Assembly (NCBI GenBank): GCA_028290595.1
Contig: JAQGJO010000581.1
Coordinates: 1 to 9,508, forward strand
Source of the DNA: Hyphomicrobiales bacterium
GTDB lineage: Bacteria; Pseudomonadota; Alphaproteobacteria; Rhizobiales; Beijerinckiaceae
Length of the DNA stretch: 9,508 nt
Direction of reading: 5' to 3'
A program made the translations under genes and the position numbers. The notes under the pieces were generated by a model. That model made no database searches. It saw nothing but the letters and a program-made list of their open reading frames with translations, and had not been told where the DNA came from. Each line of letters begins with the position of its first letter. Position 1 is the stretch's first letter. Positions 1 to 6,358 of this stretch are shown here, one piece after another.

Positions 1-1312
1 GCGCCCCCGCCTTGCCTGTCCATTTCGCTGCCGTCCCCATGGGGACGATCAGTCCGTCGGCATTGGCGAATTGCAGAGCCGCATTGATGCCGGCGGTCCG
101 GCTCAGGGCGATATCGCGCAACCGGTCGCTGCGATAGTGCGGATCGTCGAGACCGGACGTCGCCTCGGCAGCCTCCAGCAGAGATTGCCCGTAGGGTATC
201 TTGTCCGGATGCGCGCTGTTCCAGCGGATGATGTCGGCGAGCGAACTCATCCCGCACGGATTGCCATGCTCGGCGAGGAAGGCGTTGAGCGCGGCCCTGA
301 ACTCGGTGCGGAAGACGCTGGAACGCACGTCAAGCAATTGCTCGGCGCTCGGCACGTCGCAAGGATCGATGATCGTCACGCTGGCCTCGGCCAGACGCGA
401 GAGCATGGTCTCGAATGCCGGCAGCAGCGCTGCTATATCTGCCCGGTCGGCAATGGTTCTGCGCGGCACGCCTAGTCTGATTGACTTGAGATCTCGGGCC
501 ACTGCTTCGCGAGGTGGCGCCAACGCCATCTCGAGCGAGGCCGTATCGCGGATGTCGGCGCCGGCGATCACCGTCATCACCAGGGCGGCATCTTCGACGC
601 TGCGCGCCAGGGGGCCGGGCGAATCCTGGCTCGTCACGAGAGGCACCACGCCCGATCGGCTGACCAGGCCGACGCTTGGCTTGAAGCCGACGAGCGAACT
701 GACGCAGGCCGGTGTCTGGATTGAATTCTGCGTCTCGCTGCCGATGGCAACCGGAACGAGGCCGGCGGCAACGGCCGCGGCCGGCCCAATGCTCGACCCC
801 AGCCCGCGGCCATATTCGAATCCATGCGGATTTTTCACCACGCCACCGGCGCCGCTGAAACCCGACGGCATGACATCGGAGACATAGTCGGCGAACTCCG
901 TCATGTTCGCCTTGCCGAAGATGATCGCGCCCGCATTGCGCAACCGCGCGACCAGTGTCGCATCTCGTTGCGCCTTGAAGCCGGCGAGCGCCGCGGCGCC
1001 TGCCGCCATCACCTGCCCGGCGACGGCTATGTTGTCTTTCAGTAGGACGGGAATGCCGTGCAACGGGCCGAGCGCACGGCCCTCGGCGATGGCAGCGTCG
1101 GCGCGCCGCGCCTGTGCCTCAAGATCGGGAGCGAGCGCGCGGATCGCATTCAGTGTTGGGCCTGATCGGTCTAGCGCTTCGACTCGGGCGATATAGAATG
1201 CGACCGCTTCGGCGACAGACAGGTGTCTGTCCAGAAAGGCCTGTCGGAGAGCGGTAATCGAGCCGTTTAATAACAGGTCTTCCAACAACACGTCTTCAAT
1301 CGCCGGCGTCAT
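1..1312 (-). CDS. Amidase signature family hydrolase (partial, C-terminus beyond left edge)
   Basis: This enzyme would hydrolyse a carboxamide C-N bond, releasing ammonia or an amine, in the cytoplasm. 437 residues are encoded here; the family is usually about 450-520 residues, so the C-terminal tail is missing. Seen in the sequence: the catalytic Lys in LLKDN (K92), the Ser-cis-Ser pair in GLGSSIGPAAAVAAG (S173-S174), and the nucleophile in GSETQNSIQTPA (S197), so the Ser-cisSer-Lys triad is intact. The glycines that usually precede the nucleophile (GGS) are replaced by Gln-Asn, which is unusual. A conserved block follows (SQDSPGPLARSVEDAA, about 228-243), then SLADIIRWN (357-365). The ATG at 1312 lies 24 bases after the stop of the upstream Rieske gene and has only a weak GGA ribosome site, so co-transcription and perhaps translational coupling are likely. 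Family assignment is secure; the substrate is unknown. It is unlikely to be GatA, since no gatB or gatC is adjacent. Confidence 0.9.
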   Translation of the reverse strand, partial: MTPAIEDVLLEDLLLNGSITALRQAFLDRHLSVAEAVAFYIARVEALDRSGPTLNAIRALAPDLEAQARRADAAIAEGRALGPLHGIPVLLKDNIAVAGQVMAAGAAALAGFKAQRDATLVARLRNAGAIIFGKANMTEFADYVSDVMPSGFSGAGGVVKNPHGFEYGRGLGSSIGPAAAVAAGLVPVAIGSETQNSIQTPACVSSLVGFKPSVGLVSRSGVVPLVTSQDSPGPLARSVEDAALVMTVIAGADIRDTASLEMALAPPREAVARDLKSIRLGVPRRTIADRADIAALLPAFETMLSRLAEASVTIIDPCDVPSAEQLLDVRSSVFRTEFRAALNAFLAEHGNPCGMSSLADIIRWNSAHPDKIPYGQSLLEAAEATSGLDDPHYRSDRLRDIALSRTAGINAALQFANADGLIVPMGTAAKWTGKAGA

Positions 1313-1336
1313 CAGATGGTCCGTTCTATCGATGGA

Positions 1337-2620
1337 TCATTCGGCGGCGAGAGGCCGGTGGCCGCGCTCATACTCTTCCTGCCATTTCACAACGTCCTGC
1401 CATGGTTGATCGGCAGGCATGTCGAACGAGCCGGCGCGTTGCTTGAAATCCAGCGAAGGGTCATGCGCCGGCAGCGGCAGGCCATCTTCCATCTCCTGGA
1501 GCTTACGCAGCAACAGGCGGCGATAATACATGACCGCCTTGTCGCTGGTTCCCAGATGCTCTTGCGTGCGGTCGAACAGGGGCCCCATGCTTTCCTGGAC
1601 GGCGCGATCCTGGATCGCGGCGCCGTTCACGCCGGAGAAATTACCGCGCTTCATGCGCTCACGGTTCTGCAGGTGCATGTTCGCGAGGTTGTGCTCGGTC
1701 TTGTAGTCGGGCTTGTCGGCGCGATGTCCCCAGTTGGAATAGATCGCTTCGGGGTTGAGGGGGCGGTCCAGGTCGAAATGAATATAGAAGGTGAAACAGC
1801 TATAATCGTCGATCGGATGCCAGCCCTTGAACAGGCGGGATTCCTCCGGACCGGTGGCGATGTAGCAATAGAACGGCGCGATCCATTCAGTCGAACGCAC
1901 ATAGCGCATGTTCGGATCGCTGGCCTGGCGGATCGCACCCACACGCATGAGATAGGGCGTTTCCTCGCACTGAATGTCCGGCGAACCATCCGACATCAGC
2001 ACGGCCATGGATTGCCAGCCGACACCGGACCAGCTTGCGTTATCGGCCAAATCGAAATCGCGGTGCAGATAGTTGGGGTGGGCCGGGTCAAGATCGCCCT
2101 CGACGCCCTGAAGGTAATTATTGTCCTGATACATTTTCACGACCAGGAGCTGCTCGGGCGGCAGATCCAGCCATGGAAATTTCGGGAACGGCGGCTCCAT
2201 TTCCTTCGGACCCATGTAAGCCCAAAGCAGGCCGCCGGCTTCGCGCACCGGATAGGCCGGCACGCACAGCCGTTGCGGGAACGTGACGTGAACCGGTTCC
2301 GGCGGCGTCTCCAGCACCTGGCCGGACGCGCCAACCTTCCAGCCGTGATAAAGGCAGCGCAGACCGCCTTCTTCATTGCGGCCATAGGCCAGGGATGCAC
2401 CACGATGCGGGCACACTTCGTTGACCAGGCCGCAGGCGCCTGACGGATCGCGGAAGGCGACGAGGGATTCGCCCAGAATGCGGATGCGTGTCGGAGCGCC
2501 GCCTGCTTCGGCCAGTTCCTCAAGCTTTGCGACGGGAATCCAGTAGCGGCGCATGAAGTTGCCCATCGGCGTTCCGGGGCCAACCTGGGTCAATGCCATA
2601 TTCTGTTCATGGGTCAGCAT
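1337..2620 (-). CDS. Rieske 2Fe-2S aromatic ring-hydroxylating oxygenase, phthalate 4,5-dioxygenase-like
   Basis: Terminal oxygenase component of a Rieske non-haem iron system, 427 aa. The N-terminal Rieske domain carries C70-P-H72 and C89-L-Y-H92, which ligate the 2Fe-2S cluster. The C-terminal catalytic domain carries QGVEGDLDPAHPNYLH, with D178 as bridging residue and H181 and H186 as iron ligands; the carboxylate ligand should be one of the Asp residues in the conserved stretch around 338-360 (QDRAVQES to TSDKAV). The opening MLTHEQN...GPGTPMG and the QESMGPLFDRTQEHLGTSD block resemble the phthalate dioxygenase class, whose oxygenases are alpha-only and normally receive electrons from an FMN/2Fe-2S reductase. 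No reductase is seen here. The ATG at 2620 has a good GAGGTGA ribosome site 5 bases upstream. First gene of a minus-strand pair with the amidase; divergent from the cyclase gene. The substrate (phthalate, another aryl carboxylate or an N-heterocycle) cannot be decided. Confidence 0.93.
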   Translation of the reverse strand: MLTHEQNMALTQVGPGTPMGNFMRRYWIPVAKLEELAEAGGAPTRIRILGESLVAFRDPSGACGLVNEVCPHRGASLAYGRNEEGGLRCLYHGWKVGASGQVLETPPEPVHVTFPQRLCVPAYPVREAGGLLWAYMGPKEMEPPFPKFPWLDLPPEQLLVVKMYQDNNYLQGVEGDLDPAHPNYLHRDFDLADNASWSGVGWQSMAVLMSDGSPDIQCEETPYLMRVGAIRQASDPNMRYVRSTEWIAPFYCYIATGPEESRLFKGWHPIDDYSCFTFYIHFDLDRPLNPEAIYSNWGHRADKPDYKTEHNLANMHLQNRERMKRGNFSGVNGAAIQDRAVQESMGPLFDRTQEHLGTSDKAVMYYRRLLLRKLQEMEDGLPLPAHDPSLDFKQRAGSFDMPADQPWQDVVKWQEEYERGHRPLAAE

Positions 2621-2648
2621 CGTTCACCTCGCTGCCATTCCAAATCAG

Positions 2649-2735
2649 ACGCAAATCATAACGCAAAGTCATAACTGGGAAACCGCAATCCCTGTCCATG
2701 ACGCGGATTTCTCAATATAATTGTGAAACGCAAAT
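2649..2735. repeat. Three ACGCAAA boxes in the divergent promoter region (possible regulator sites)
   Basis: ACGCAAATCATA (2649-2660) is followed directly by ACGCAAAGTCATA (2661-2673), an almost exact tandem repeat. A third ACGCAAAT lies at 2728-2735, inside the spacer of the candidate oxygenase promoter. The two tandem copies fall in the predicted leader. The arrangement suits a DNA-binding regulator, possibly the nearby MarR protein, but the link is inference and the boxes are not palindromic as MarR sites usually are. Confidence 0.3.
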
Positions 2736-2742
2736 TTGTAAA
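2714..2742 (-). promoter_or_regulatory. Candidate sigma70 promoter for the Rieske-amidase operon
   Basis: On the minus strand, TTTACA (2742-2737, 5 of 6 consensus bases) and TATATT (2719-2714, 5 of 6) are separated by 17 bases. Transcription would start near 2707, leaving a leader of about 88 bases before the oxygenase ATG at 2620. Assigned by eye only. Confidence 0.45.
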
Positions 2743-2789
2743 CGGCAGCGCCCGGCGCCAAGCCCGCGTGCGTAAACTATGATATCGCA

Positions 2790-2817
2790 TTGAAAACATG
2801 GCGACGAATGTTATGTA
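2790..2817 (+). promoter_or_regulatory. Candidate sigma70 promoter for the cyclase-family gene
   Basis: TTGAAA (2790-2795) and TATGTA (2812-2817) are separated by 16 bases. Predicted transcription start is near 2824, only about 9 bases before the ATG at 2833. If this promoter is used, the second ATG at 2851, which has GGAAG upstream at 2835-2839, becomes the more natural start. Confidence 0.35.
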
Positions 2818-2832
2818 GCTGTCCCCAACTCT

Positions 2833-3588
2833 ATGGAAGCGGTCAATCGCATGTGCGACTCAAATGTGCCTAAGGTTCCCGGCTGGAAGGGCTGGATCGA
2901 CGTTCCGCTTCCGTCGATTTCCGGCGCGCCGCTGCCTTGGGTCGATCTCTCGCATCCGATTACCGAGACGCTGTCGCGCATCCCGTTCTTTCCGCAGCCG
3001 AAGATCGGGCGCTGGATGAATTATCCGCCGGTCAACGTGACCGAGATTCACATGGTGGTGCATCACGGGACGCACTTCGATGCGCCCCGGCATTTCGTCG
3101 AAGACGGTCCGACGATCGATCAGGTGCCGCTTGAGCGCTTATATGGGCAGGGCGTCATCTGGCGGATCGATAAGCCGCCGCGCGGCGCGATTTTCGCCGC
3201 TGATCTGGAACAGGCAACACCGGCGATCAAGCGCGGCGATATCGTGCTGATCGACACCGGCTGGTGGGAGCAGATCAATACCGACACCTACGAGGATCAT
3301 CCGGTGCTGACCGAGGAGGCGGCGTACTGGCTGATCGAGCATGGCGCCAAACTCGTCGGCGTCGATTCCAGTTCGACGGATCTGGCGGTCCACTATCGGC
3401 CGGACGATTTCGACTATCCGGTTCACCGCACCTTGCTGACCCATGGTGTGCTGATCGCCGAGCATATGACAAACCTGACGTGCCTGGCCGGTCAGCGTGT
3501 CGAGATCATGTTCCTGGGCATCAATATCGTCGGCTCGGATGGTGCCCCGGCCCGGGTGGTGGCGCGGCCGTTCGTCGAGCGGACGTGA
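2833..3588 (+). CDS. Cyclase family protein (kynurenine formamidase / isatin hydrolase-like metal hydrolase)
   Basis: A metal-dependent hydrolase of the cyclase family (PF04199 type), 251 aa, about the usual length. Known relatives hydrolyse formamides, lactams or cyclic amides, such as kynurenine formamidase and isatin hydrolase. The signature HHGTHFDAPRHF gives metal ligands H77, H81 and D83 with H87 following; WVDLSHPITETL (36-47) and KRGDIVLIDTGWW (133-145) are the other expected conserved segments, and VGVDSSSTD (175-183) fits the family. No signal peptide, so cytoplasmic. Transcribed alone on the plus strand, divergent from the Rieske-amidase pair and convergent with the MarR gene, whose stop is 10 bases away. 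Neither the ATG at 2833 nor that at 2851 has a strong ribosome site; 2833 is given, 2851 is a fair alternative. Next to oxygenases, an amide or ring-opening hydrolase is plausible, but the substrate is unknown. Confidence 0.9.
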   Translation: MEAVNRMCDSNVPKVPGWKGWIDVPLPSISGAPLPWVDLSHPITETLSRIPFFPQPKIGRWMNYPPVNVTEIHMVVHHGTHFDAPRHFVEDGPTIDQVPLERLYGQGVIWRIDKPPRGAIFAADLEQATPAIKRGDIVLIDTGWWEQINTDTYEDHPVLTEEAAYWLIEHGAKLVGVDSSSTDLAVHYRPDDFDYPVHRTLLTHGVLIAEHMTNLTCLAGQRVEIMFLGINIVGSDGAPARVVARPFVERT

Positions 3589-3598
3589 AGGAACAGGC

Positions 3599-4102
3599 TT
3601 ATTTCAGCAGATTCCAGTCTTGCTTGACGGTGAAAATCTGGTTCGCGCGCCCTTGCAGCCGATCCAGAAGATCATAGAACAGCTCACGCTCTTTGGCCGC
3701 GAGGACGATCAGGAACTCGCGCTCCATTGTCCCGATCATCTGTTCTATCTGGCTGTTGATACGCTTTCCCTTGGCGGTGAGGGAGACGATCACGCGACGC
3801 CGGTCGGCCTTGTCCTGATCGCGGGTTGCGACGCCCTGGGTGACGAGGCTATCGACGATCCGGGTTACCTTGTCCATTTCAAGCGTTGTGTGGCCGTTGA
3901 TTTGCGATGCAGTCAAAGGCCCATAGCGGCCGAGCAGCGTAATGACTTTCCAGCCATGGACAGGCCGCCCGAATTTCTGGACATAGGCATTGGCGACCGA
4001 CCTGTTGATCTGGGTAGCCAAAAGCGAAAAACGATAGAAGGAACGCTGTTCCAGATCGAGCCGGATCGTTCCTTTGGCAGTCTCGGTGATCTTCTTGCTC
4101 AT
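3599..4102 (-). CDS. MarR family transcriptional regulator
   Basis: A winged helix-turn-helix regulator of the MarR family, 167 aa from the chosen ATG. Seen: an N-terminal dimerisation helix, WKVITLLGRYGPLTASQINGHTTLEMDKVTRIVDSLVTQGV (about 51-91) forming the helix-turn-helix, and the wing DQDKADRRRVIVSLTAKG (95-112) with the DRR motif typical of MarR. The C-terminal helices (about 115-155) complete the dimer interface. MarR proteins usually repress nearby catabolic or efflux genes and release DNA on binding a small, often aromatic, ligand. The ATG at 4102 has CGGGAA 5 bases upstream; ATGs at 4132 and 4213 extend the frame, but the longest adds a Cys-rich segment unlike MarR. It lies downstream of the LLM monooxygenase gene on the same strand and may be co-transcribed. 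Likely targets are the monooxygenase, the cyclase or the Rieske-amidase promoters. Confidence 0.92.
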   Translation of the reverse strand: MSKKITETAKGTIRLDLEQRSFYRFSLLATQINRSVANAYVQKFGRPVHGWKVITLLGRYGPLTASQINGHTTLEMDKVTRIVDSLVTQGVATRDQDKADRRRVIVSLTAKGKRINSQIEQMIGTMEREFLIVLAAKERELFYDLLDRLQGRANQIFTVKQDWNLLK

Positions 4103-4146
4103 CGATTCCCGGTTCGCAAATCGCTCAAACATCGCCTGAGTCCGAA

Positions 4147-4161
4147 TCGCTACGCTAGCGA
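4147..4161. promoter_or_regulatory. Inverted repeat upstream of the MarR gene (possible autoregulatory operator)
   Basis: TCGCTA-CGC-TAGCGA is a perfect 6-base inverted repeat with a 3-base centre, 45-59 bases upstream of the chosen MarR start and within the 133-base gap to the monooxygenase stop. Size and position suit a MarR operator, but only if the MarR gene starts at 4102 or 4132; from 4213 this would be coding. Confidence 0.3.
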
Positions 4162-4235
4162 GACAGCATTGGCAAGCCGATCCGGCTCTGGAACAAGCCT
4201 CTAACGGCTTCATTCCTCAAGAAAATTCAGGAGAT

Positions 4236-5342
4236 CTAATTCGAACTATTCGATTTGCGTGTCAGGCGGGGCAGGACTTCCGCGCAAAAATACGGAAGCT
4301 CATCCAGGTAATTGACGAACGAAACCGCGATGCCGGCTAGGCCTGTCGCTTCGATGCGCGCGATCTCGGCTGCGATGTCGTCGGGGCTGCCGACCAAAGG
4401 ATAAGTGCCGTGCCCGGCGGCAAAACGGACTCTGAATTTCTGCAATTCATCGGCAGAAAAGGATTTCGCGAAGCGCGATTGAACATCCATGAGCCGGTCG
4501 ACGGCGACCCAATCGCCATGCAAATTTGCATAATGATTGTAGTAGTCCAGGGCCTCCTGCCGTGTCGGTCGGCAAACGACATGGCCGACGCCGAGGACAT
4601 CGATCGTCCGGCCATGCTCGCTTAATGCGCGTGCTTTGAGAGCGGCGACATCGCGCTGCGCCTTTTCAAGATCGGTGAGGGAAGTGAACAGAAGATCGGA
4701 TTGCTCGATGGCGAACTGGCGTCCTTCCATTGAGGCGGCGGCGTTGAGGATGATCGGTTCGATGCCCGGTCTCGGCGCCGACACCGTCTGCTCAAGATGG
4801 AAATGGGTGCCGTGCCAATCGAATGGTCTATCCGATCGCCACAACTGTCGAACGATGTCGAGCCATTCGCGTCCGTAGGCGTAACGATCCTTGTGGTCCT
4901 GCGGCAGGTCGAGGCCAAACATGCGGTACTCGGGCTCGTTCCAGCCGCAGACGACGTTCAGCGCAAATCGTCCCCGGCCGATCTGCGCCAATGTCGCGAA
5001 TTGCTTTGCCGCCATGACCGGATGCGTGAAGGCGACATGGACGGTTGAAACGACTGTCAGACGCTGCGTGACCGCGAGCAGAGCTGCCGCCCAGGTCGTC
5101 GTCTCGAGAGAACTCATATGGAATATGCTGGCGCCGTCATAACCGCGCCATCGCGCTATCGGCAGCAGAAAATCGATGCCGGCATTGTCCGCGATGATGG
5201 CAACCTGCCGGTTCTCGTCCCAATTGCCGGGCCAGCTTTCGGGAACCGTGGTCGCCGCCTGGCCGCCCGAACAATTTGCCGCGAAGAGGCCAAGCTTGAA
5301 ATGCCGGTGTGCGCCAGAGTTGTTCCGCATCGTCAGGGCCAT
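4236..5342 (-). CDS. LLM-class flavin-dependent monooxygenase (RutA/SsuD-like)
   Basis: A luciferase-like TIM-barrel oxidoreductase using reduced FMN and oxygen, 368 aa. The block GRGRFALNVVCGWNEPEYRMFG (about 122-143) closely follows the pattern in RutA (pyrimidine oxygenase) and related enzymes, with RYAYGREWLDIVRQLW (153-168) and GSPDDIAAEI (318-327) being further LLM hallmarks. Known relatives oxidise uracil amide bonds, alkanesulfonates or sulfones and need a separate flavin reductase, which is not seen in the window. The ATG at 5342 is chosen because AAGG lies 6 bases upstream; a TTG at 5348 is also possible. It has its own candidate promoter, with a palindrome over the -10 element, and is followed by the MarR gene, which may control it. 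The class is secure; whether it acts on an amide, a C-S bond or something else is undetermined. Confidence 0.92.
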   Translation of the reverse strand: MALTMRNNSGAHRHFKLGLFAANCSGGQAATTVPESWPGNWDENRQVAIIADNAGIDFLLPIARWRGYDGASIFHMSSLETTTWAAALLAVTQRLTVVSTVHVAFTHPVMAAKQFATLAQIGRGRFALNVVCGWNEPEYRMFGLDLPQDHKDRYAYGREWLDIVRQLWRSDRPFDWHGTHFHLEQTVSAPRPGIEPIILNAAASMEGRQFAIEQSDLLFTSLTDLEKAQRDVAALKARALSEHGRTIDVLGVGHVVCRPTRQEALDYYNHYANLHGDWVAVDRLMDVQSRFAKSFSADELQKFRVRFAAGHGTYPLVGSPDDIAAEIARIEATGLAGIAVSFVNYLDELPYFCAEVLPRLTRKSNSSN

Positions 5343-5382
5343 GAGCAACCTTGGGTGAGATTAGGTTATGCGCTCCAGTAAT

Positions 5383-5417
5383 TATTTGTATTTAACAAAT
5401 ATATGGATGCGTGCCAA
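5383..5417 (-). promoter_or_regulatory. Candidate promoter of the LLM monooxygenase with a palindromic operator over the -10
   Basis: On the minus strand TTGGCA (5417-5412) and TTAAAT (5395-5390) are 16 bases apart. A 19-base inverted repeat, TATTTGTATTTAACAAATA on the plus strand (5383-5401, arms of 7 with a 5-base centre), covers the -10 element. A repressor bound here would block polymerase. Which regulator binds is unknown; the MarR product of the same unit is one candidate. Confidence 0.4.
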
Positions 5418-5434
5418 CCGGCTGGATGCACAAT

Positions 5435-5473
5435 CCTTGGGCTTTCTCGCCTTGGGCTTTCTTGCCTTAGGCT
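5435..5473 (-). repeat. 15-base tandem repeat just after the IclR stop codon
   Basis: Two 15-base units, CCTTGGGCTTTCTCG (5435-5449) and CCTTGGGCTTTCTTG (5450-5464), differ at one position; a third partial unit (5465-5473) runs into the IclR stop. Read on the minus strand in the IclR frame the units encode a repeated Lys-Ala-Arg-Lys-Pro, so they look like a former or alternative basic C-terminal tail rather than a structural RNA or terminator. Confidence 0.75.
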
Positions 5474-6227
5474 AGCGGTTTACGCCAAGCGCGCGTGAAA
5501 TCTCGCTCGCGGCTTCGAGGACGGCATCTTTGATCTTGCTGGAAATCTGCAGGCCGAGTTCGGAGCCCTGGGCAGCGACGACGCTGATGCCGGCGACGAT
5601 CGTGCCCGATGCATTTCTGACAGGCGCGGCGACCGCGGCGACATTGCCAAAGAATCCTTCGCTCAGAGCGTAACCCCGGGCGCGATCGAGTTCGATCAGT
5701 TCCAGCAGGTCATCGACGGAACGCGGTGTGCGATCGGTAAACTTCTGCAGGGTGACGCCGCGGAACAGACGTCTTATCGCAGCAGAGTCTTTATCCAGGA
5801 GAAGCACGCGGCCCATGACGGTGGCGTGCGCCGGGACCGAAGCGCCGATGCTGATCGTGGGTGTGAATGGAGACGGTGTGAGATGCCTCAGGATGTAGAT
5901 GGTGTTGCGGTTTTCCAGAACGGCGAGATGGGCGGTGCAATTCGTCTGGTCGCGCAGGCGCGACAGGATCGGGCTGGCGACGTCGGTCAGTGGCTGCGCC
6001 GCCAGATGTTCAAACCCAAGCGTCAGCACGCCGTGACCGGTGGCATAGAGATCGCCCGGTTCGCGCCGCAGCAGTTCCAGGTCGACAAGCGCCTGTAGGA
6101 CGCGATGGGTCGTTGAACGCGGGATGGCGAGTTCCTGCGCGATTTCCGGAGCGGAGATGAGCCTGCGTGAGCGGTTGAAAAGCCGCAGGATTGCAATTGC
6201 CCGTTCCAGGCTCGGGACCTGACCCAA
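5472..6227 (-). CDS. IclR family transcriptional regulator
   Basis: An IclR-type regulator, 251 aa, full length for the family. The N-terminal winged helix-turn-helix covers about residues 5-65 (LERAIAILRLF, then SAPEIAQELAIPRSTTHRVLQAL); the C-terminal effector-binding domain includes GASVPAHATVMGRVLL (128-143), DRARGYALSEGFFGNVAAVAAPV (181-203) and GTIVAGISV (208-216). These proteins repress or activate adjacent catabolic operons in response to a small aromatic or organic acid. The start is TTG at 6227, supported by a very strong GGGGAG site exactly 6 bases upstream and by the canonical N-terminus VPSLERA. The gene is divergent from the binding-protein operon and shares with it a 131-base region holding a good palindrome, so it probably controls that operon and itself. 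The stop is TAG, followed in frame by codons for a Lys/Arg/Pro repeat. Confidence 0.95.
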   Translation of the reverse strand: MGQVPSLERAIAILRLFNRSRRLISAPEIAQELAIPRSTTHRVLQALVDLELLRREPGDLYATGHGVLTLGFEHLAAQPLTDVASPILSRLRDQTNCTAHLAVLENRNTIYILRHLTPSPFTPTISIGASVPAHATVMGRVLLLDKDSAAIRRLFRGVTLQKFTDRTPRSVDDLLELIELDRARGYALSEGFFGNVAAVAAPVRNASGTIVAGISVVAAQGSELGLQISSKIKDAVLEAASEISRALGVNR

Positions 6228-6240
6228 TTTTCTCTCCCCT
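6228..6240 (-). promoter_or_regulatory. Strong ribosome binding site fixing a TTG start for the IclR gene
   Basis: On the minus strand GGGGAG (6239-6234) lies 6 bases before the TTG at 6227. No nearby ATG gives a complete IclR N-terminus, so this site decides the start. Confidence 0.8.
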
Positions 6241-6277
6241 TACATAACGACGGGTCTTCCCAGGTAGAGCCCCGAGG

Positions 6278-6303
6278 TTGACAACCCACATTAGAATTAT
6301 AAT
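6278..6303 (+). promoter_or_regulatory. Candidate promoter of the binding-protein operon, consensus hexamers with short spacing
   Basis: A perfect TTGACA (6278-6283) and a perfect TATAAT (6298-6303) occur only 14 bases apart, 3 short of optimal. The -10 sits in the palindrome ATTATAAT (6296-6303), so the same bases form a TATAAT on the minus strand facing the IclR gene. The short spacing suggests weak or regulator-dependent activity. Confidence 0.45.
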
Positions 6304-6304
6304 C

Positions 6305-6341
6305 TGTTCCAAGTACAAGACGTTGTCCCATATATGGAACA
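6305..6341. promoter_or_regulatory. Candidate IclR operator upstream of the binding-protein gene
   Basis: TGTCCCATATATGGAACA (6324-6341) is an 18-base inverted repeat with 8 of 9 base pairs matching. A further half-site, TGTTCCA, lies in direct orientation at 6305-6311, 19 bases (about two helical turns) upstream. The array sits immediately downstream of the candidate -10 and before the start codon, a repressing position. It lies between the IclR gene and the operon it would control. Confidence 0.55.
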
Positions 6342-6358
6342 TAATGCGAGGTTTGTCC

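Noticed and set aside
32..47. A perfect 16-base palindrome, CGTCCCCATGGGGACG
   Set aside because: It lies inside the amidase coding sequence, encoding IVPMGT, and is explained by codon choice; no promoter or second copy is nearby.
201..887. A 228-codon plus-strand frame opposite the amidase
   Set aside because: Low-complexity Ser/Arg/Ala composition typical of a shadow frame; the amidase on the other strand explains the region.
1316..2443. A 375-codon open frame on the plus strand, opposite the first Rieske oxygenase
   Set aside because: It lies wholly antisense to a gene with intact catalytic motifs, has no recognisable domain, and is the usual mirror frame of GC-rich coding DNA.
3589..3598. 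Possible shared terminator between the convergent cyclase and MarR genes
   Set aside because: Only 10 bases separate the stops and no hairpin with a T-run is visible there.
4103..4213. A 37-residue N-terminal extension of the MarR protein from the ATG at 4213
   Set aside because: The extension is Cys-rich and unlike MarR, and its ribosome site is too close to the ATG; a start at 4102 or 4132 fits the family better, though this is not certain.
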